DNA of 8,280 bases from Caulobacterales bacterium RIFOXYB1_FULL_67_16 (lineage in GTDB: Bacteria > Pseudomonadota > Alphaproteobacteria > Caulobacterales > Caulobacteraceae): contig MGLN01000094.1 in NCBI GenBank assembly GCA_001796045.1, forward strand, positions 1 through 8,280, given 5' to 3'. Under the pieces are notes generated by a model that searched no databases, had not been told where the DNA came from, and was given only the letters and a program-made list of their open reading frames with translations. Both the position numbers and the translations under genes were made by a program. Below, in pieces: positions 5,835-8,280 of this stretch. Positions within the stretch are counted from its first letter, which is position 1, and the number at the start of each line of letters is the position of its first letter.

Positions 5835-7406
5835 TCAGGCGCCGGGAACAGGGGCGACGGCCGGCTTGGCGACGGGGTGCGGCCGGGCGCGAAACATTTC
5901 GATCAGATCCAGCCGACCGGCGTCCGGAACCGGTGTCGCGATCGGACCGTCGTTCCTGAACTGAAGCAGCCGAATGTCGTCCGTTCGAACGGCGGGCCAG
6001 TCCGGCCGCCCGACTCCATTGGGATCGCCCGAGCGGGCGAAGGCGGTCCAATAGCCGACCATCGCCTCCGAGGCGTCCCGATCCGCATCTCGCACCGGAT
6101 AGGGCAGCCAGGACAGGGTTCCGAACACATAGGGCCGCTCGATGGCGTGGGTCGCCCCGCCGTGCGGTTCCGGATTGTCGGGCGAAGAGATGTCGAACCG
6201 GTACAGATAGGATGTATGGCCAGCGGCCGCGTGCAGCCGGGCCAAGCGTCGCGCGGGCTCGGCGAAGACCGCGTCCGTGAGGAACCCCCCGTCGAACCCT
6301 GCCTGACCCCCGTAGGCCGCCGTGATCATGGCTCTTTCCAGCCAGGTCATGTCGTCGTCGATCATGCCGTAGCCGTTTCGATCGGTGGGCTTCATCCACC
6401 AGAACTCGGCGCTGTTGGTGCCGATGATCATCGGGACGGGCGCCTGACGTCCCGCCTGGAAGGCCGCGTCTACCGTGGAGGTCACGATCTTGCCGTCGAT
6501 CAGGCTGAGATCGCCGTTGGCGAAGATTGGCGCCGGGGTCAGCAGCTGTTCCACCGGCGCGGCGCGCAGATCGGCGGCCGTGGTCAGATTGTGGGAATGA
6601 GCCCAGACTTCGCCCCTTTCCCGCGCTGAAGGCAGGTCGAAGGCCCCCCGTCGGTCCAGCGGCGTCTGCAGCTCGCGCCCTAGGCCGGACTGGACCACGG
6701 CCCGATCAAACAAGCCTCGAGCGGCGGGCGAGATCATCATGCGGGTGACGATGGCCCCGCCGGCCGACTCGCCGAAGATGGTCACATTCTCCGGGTCGCC
6801 GCCAAAGGCCGAGATATTGGCCCTCACCCATTTCAGGGCGGCGATGACGTCCATAAGTCCATAGTTCCCGGCCGGCTCGTCCGCGGGCCGTTCCGCCGCC
6901 AAGGCGGGATGATCAAAAAAGCCCAGCCGGCCCAACCGATAGTTGAGCGTGACGACCACCATGCCTTGGCGCGCCAGATGCGCGCCGTCGTAAAGGGCTG
7001 CGGTTCCGGAGCCGTTGACCAGGCCCCCGCCGTGAATCCAGACCATCACCGGGGCCGGATCCGCGACGTCCACAGGCCGCCAGACATTGAGGTTGAGACA
7101 ATCCTCGCTCATCGGCAGGGGGCCGACGCCGGGGTCGCCTTGCGGCGTCGCCTGAATGCAAAGAGGACCGTAGGCGGTGGCGTCTCTCTGACCCTCCCAG
7201 CGCGGTGCCTCGCCCGGCGGTCGCCATCGGCGCTCCGCCACCGGCGGAGCCGCATAGGGAATATTCTTGTACGAGGCGACCACGTCATCCGCCCTTCCGG
7301 CGAGAACGCCCTGAGCCAGCTGGACGACGGGCTGTTCGGCGGCGGGCCGGTCGGTCGGTTGGACGATCATGAGGGATAGGGTGGCAAGGGTGCCGACGAG
7401 GGTCAT
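5835..7406 (-). CDS. Type-B carboxylesterase, probably exported
   Basis: A 523-residue alpha/beta-hydrolase of the type-B carboxylesterase family (COesterase; p-nitrobenzyl esterase, acetylcholinesterase relatives), which hydrolyses carboxylic esters. The oxyanion-hole motif is HGGG (125-128). The nucleophile is S214 in GESAGG (212-217), the acid E334 in GTNSAEFWW, and the base H420 in GGATHAIERPYVFG, so the triad is complete. SEDCLNLNVW (100-109) is the second family signature. C83 and C103 match the conserved disulfide loop, consistent with an oxidising compartment. The N-terminus has a hydrophobic stretch (2-15) and then a Pro/Ala-rich segment, like a short signal peptide, but with no basic N-region. 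The ATG is chosen because AAGGAC (7412-7417) lies 5 nt upstream. In-frame TTG codons upstream would add basic residues. GATAAT (minus strand, 7423-7428) is a possible -10. The true substrate is unknown; it could act on lipids, plant esters or xenobiotics. Confidence 0.93.
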   Translation of the reverse strand: MTLVGTLATLSLMIVQPTDRPAAEQPVVQLAQGVLAGRADDVVASYKNIPYAAPPVAERRWRPPGEAPRWEGQRDATAYGPLCIQATPQGDPGVGPLPMSEDCLNLNVWRPVDVADPAPVMVWIHGGGLVNGSGTAALYDGAHLARQGMVVVTLNYRLGRLGFFDHPALAAERPADEPAGNYGLMDVIAALKWVRANISAFGGDPENVTIFGESAGGAIVTRMMISPAARGLFDRAVVQSGLGRELQTPLDRRGAFDLPSARERGEVWAHSHNLTTAADLRAAPVEQLLTPAPIFANGDLSLIDGKIVTSTVDAAFQAGRQAPVPMIIGTNSAEFWWMKPTDRNGYGMIDDDMTWLERAMITAAYGGQAGFDGGFLTDAVFAEPARRLARLHAAAGHTSYLYRFDISSPDNPEPHGGATHAIERPYVFGTLSWLPYPVRDADRDASEAMVGYWTAFARSGDPNGVGRPDWPAVRTDDIRLLQFRNDGPIATPVPDAGRLDLIEMFRARPHPVAKPAVAPVPGA

Positions 7407-7411
7407 GCGTC

Positions 7412-7417
7412 GTCCTT
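7412..7417 (-). promoter_or_regulatory. Shine-Dalgarno of the carboxylesterase gene
   Basis: On the minus strand AAGGAC precedes the ATG at 7406 by 5 nt. It supports that ATG over the in-frame TTG codons further upstream. The gap to the divergent PAS gene is only 44 bp if its GTG start at 7451 is right, so promoters for the two genes would have to overlap or lie inside coding sequence. Confidence 0.6.
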
Positions 7418-7450
7418 AGCAAATTATCCCGACGGGCCAATGACGATCAG

Positions 7451-8280
7451 GTGAAGGGGGAATTCGCGCCTGGTTCGGAACCGCCCCGTGCGGCCCGCGT
7501 TTGGGACATGTTGGGCTGGGGTTCACTATTGACGACTTATGTAAGACCGGGCGCGTCACACGCTGATCTGGCGAGCGCCTTCGAGGCCTCGCCCAATCCC
7601 TATTTGCTGCTGACGCCCGATCTGCATATCGCCGAGGTCAATCAAGCCTATGTCGATGTCACCGGCGCCCGTCGGGACGACATCATCGGCGCCCCTCTGT
7701 TCCAGACGTTTGACGCCGGCCCCAGCGCGGACGCGCCGGAGAATGTGCGACAGGTAAAGGCGTCGCTGGAAAAGGCCCGCGATACGCGTCAGCGCGACCA
7801 CCTCGCCGTGGTGCGTTTCGCCATCCCGCGTCTCGCCGACGACGGGCGTGAAGTGTTCGACGAGCGGATCTGGAGCGCCACCCATACCCCGCTGATGAAT
7901 GCGGAGGGCGAAGTCGTCTATCTGTTCAGCACACCATGGACATCACCGAACTGTCTCCCACCATCCGGGCGGACGAGCCGACGACGGCGCTCGACGCGCT
8001 GGTCGGGGGCGCGGTGCTGCGCCGCGCCCAGTCGGTTCAGGAAGACAACCGGCGACTGGAGATCGAGCGCAATCGCCTGGTCGAAATGTTCATGCAGGCG
8101 CCGGGGTTCGTCGCCGTGCTGAGCGGCCCGGAGCATCGGTTCCAGATGCACAATCACGCCTACACCCAACTGATCGGGCGTCAGGACATCGCTGGCAAGA
8201 GCTTCAGGGAAGCCCTGCCCGATCTGGCCCAGCAAGGCTACTTCGAGATGCTGGACCAAGTCTATCAGACCGGCCAAGCC
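7451..8280 (+). pseudogene. Multi-PAS sensor protein gene (probable histidine kinase), apparently frameshifted; cut by window edge
   Basis: The locus encodes the N-terminal sensory part of a PAS-domain signalling protein, probably a histidine kinase; the output domain lies beyond the window. PAS 1 spans about residues 40-165 (FEASPNPYLLLTPDLHIAEVN at its start, a VTGARRDDIIG segment, then IWSATHTPLMNAEGEVVYLF). Right after F159 the expected PAS ending QHTMDITEL is lost in this frame but is present in the +2-shifted frame from 7930. Restoring one C after TTC (7925-7927) gives TTC CAG CAC ACC ATG and joins the frames. Without it, translation runs into an Arg/Ser-rich nonsense tail stopping at 8120-8122. 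Downstream, the other frame stays open to the edge with a linker helix and a second PAS domain. The GTG start at 7451 is uncertain: an in-frame ATG at 7508 would leave about 100 bp for the divergent promoters. This is either a real inactivating deletion or a sequence error. Confidence 0.75.
7936..8280 (+). CDS. Downstream fragment of the PAS sensor in the second frame (partial)
   Basis: This is the continuation of the PAS sensor after the frameshift, open from 7930 to the window end. It begins with the tail of PAS 1 (HTMDITELS), then an acidic/alanine linker, then a charged amphipathic helix (VQEDNRRLEIERNRLVEMF) typical of the signalling helix between PAS domains. A second PAS domain follows from about 8080 (MQAPGFVAVLSGPEHRFQMH, then NHAYTQLIGRQDIAGKSFREALPDL) and continues off the edge. 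An ATG at 7936 could in principle start a separate protein, but no Shine-Dalgarno precedes it and it would begin inside the last strand of PAS 1. It is more likely part of the same original gene than an independent one. Confidence 0.6.
   Translation, partial: MDITELSPTIRADEPTTALDALVGGAVLRRAQSVQEDNRRLEIERNRLVEMFMQAPGFVAVLSGPEHRFQMHNHAYTQLIGRQDIAGKSFREALPDLAQQGYFEMLDQVYQTGQA

Noticed and set aside
5593..6399. Minus-strand open frame of 268 codons crossing the gor/esterase junction
   Set aside because: Arg/Ser/Gly-rich nonsense in a different frame from the esterase. It spans the 3' ends of two well-supported genes and has no recognisable domain.
7919..7940. Programmed ribosomal frameshift in the PAS gene
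   Set aside because: No slippery X-XXY-YYZ sequence, stimulatory Shine-Dalgarno or obvious downstream pseudoknot is visible. A plain one-base deletion explains the data.

Overview
The window is G+C-rich (by eye about two thirds), densely coding, with short intergenic gaps and chromosomal housekeeping genes. Protein style (the GlmU with a Lys/Ala tail, the glutathione reductase, the GANTC sites near two gene starts) and the gene neighbourhood suggest an alphaproteobacterium, most likely Caulobacterales (Caulobacter/Brevundimonas-like). The genus is a guess from pattern memory; no rRNA is present to confirm it.

Layout. Left block, minus strand: a HAD phosphatase of the Gph type (1451-2164), followed downstream by a DAACS-family dicarboxylate/amino acid:cation symporter (62-1351). 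A 96-bp divergent gap (2165-2260) separates them from a plus-strand block: glmU (2261-3625), rpiA (3622-4305, overlapping glmU by ATGA), and, after a 143-bp gap with a possible terminator and promoter, gor, glutathione-disulfide reductase (4449-5831). A minus-strand type-B carboxylesterase (5835-7406) converges on gor with only 3 bp between the stops. Divergent from it, a multi-PAS sensor gene (7451 to the right edge) starts on the plus strand. Its reading frame is broken by an apparent one-base deletion near 7927, and it runs off the window.

How the genes fit together. GlmU makes UDP-GlcNAc for peptidoglycan and lipopolysaccharide. RpiA works in the pentose phosphate pathway, and Gor spends NADPH to keep glutathione reduced. 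The Gph-like phosphatase detoxifies 2-phosphoglycolate or, less likely, acts on a cell-wall sugar phosphate. The symporter imports acidic amino acids or C4-dicarboxylates. The esterase and PAS sensor are accessory.

No stretch over 300 bases lacks a gene. Bases 1-61 hold only the flank after the symporter stop, with no clear terminator or gene. I see no tRNA, rRNA, CRISPR array, insertion sequence or phage genes, and no sign of a new multi-gene system. The points most worth a second look are the unusual ion-site residues in the symporter, the frameshift in the PAS sensor, and the small repeats in the glmU and gor leaders.
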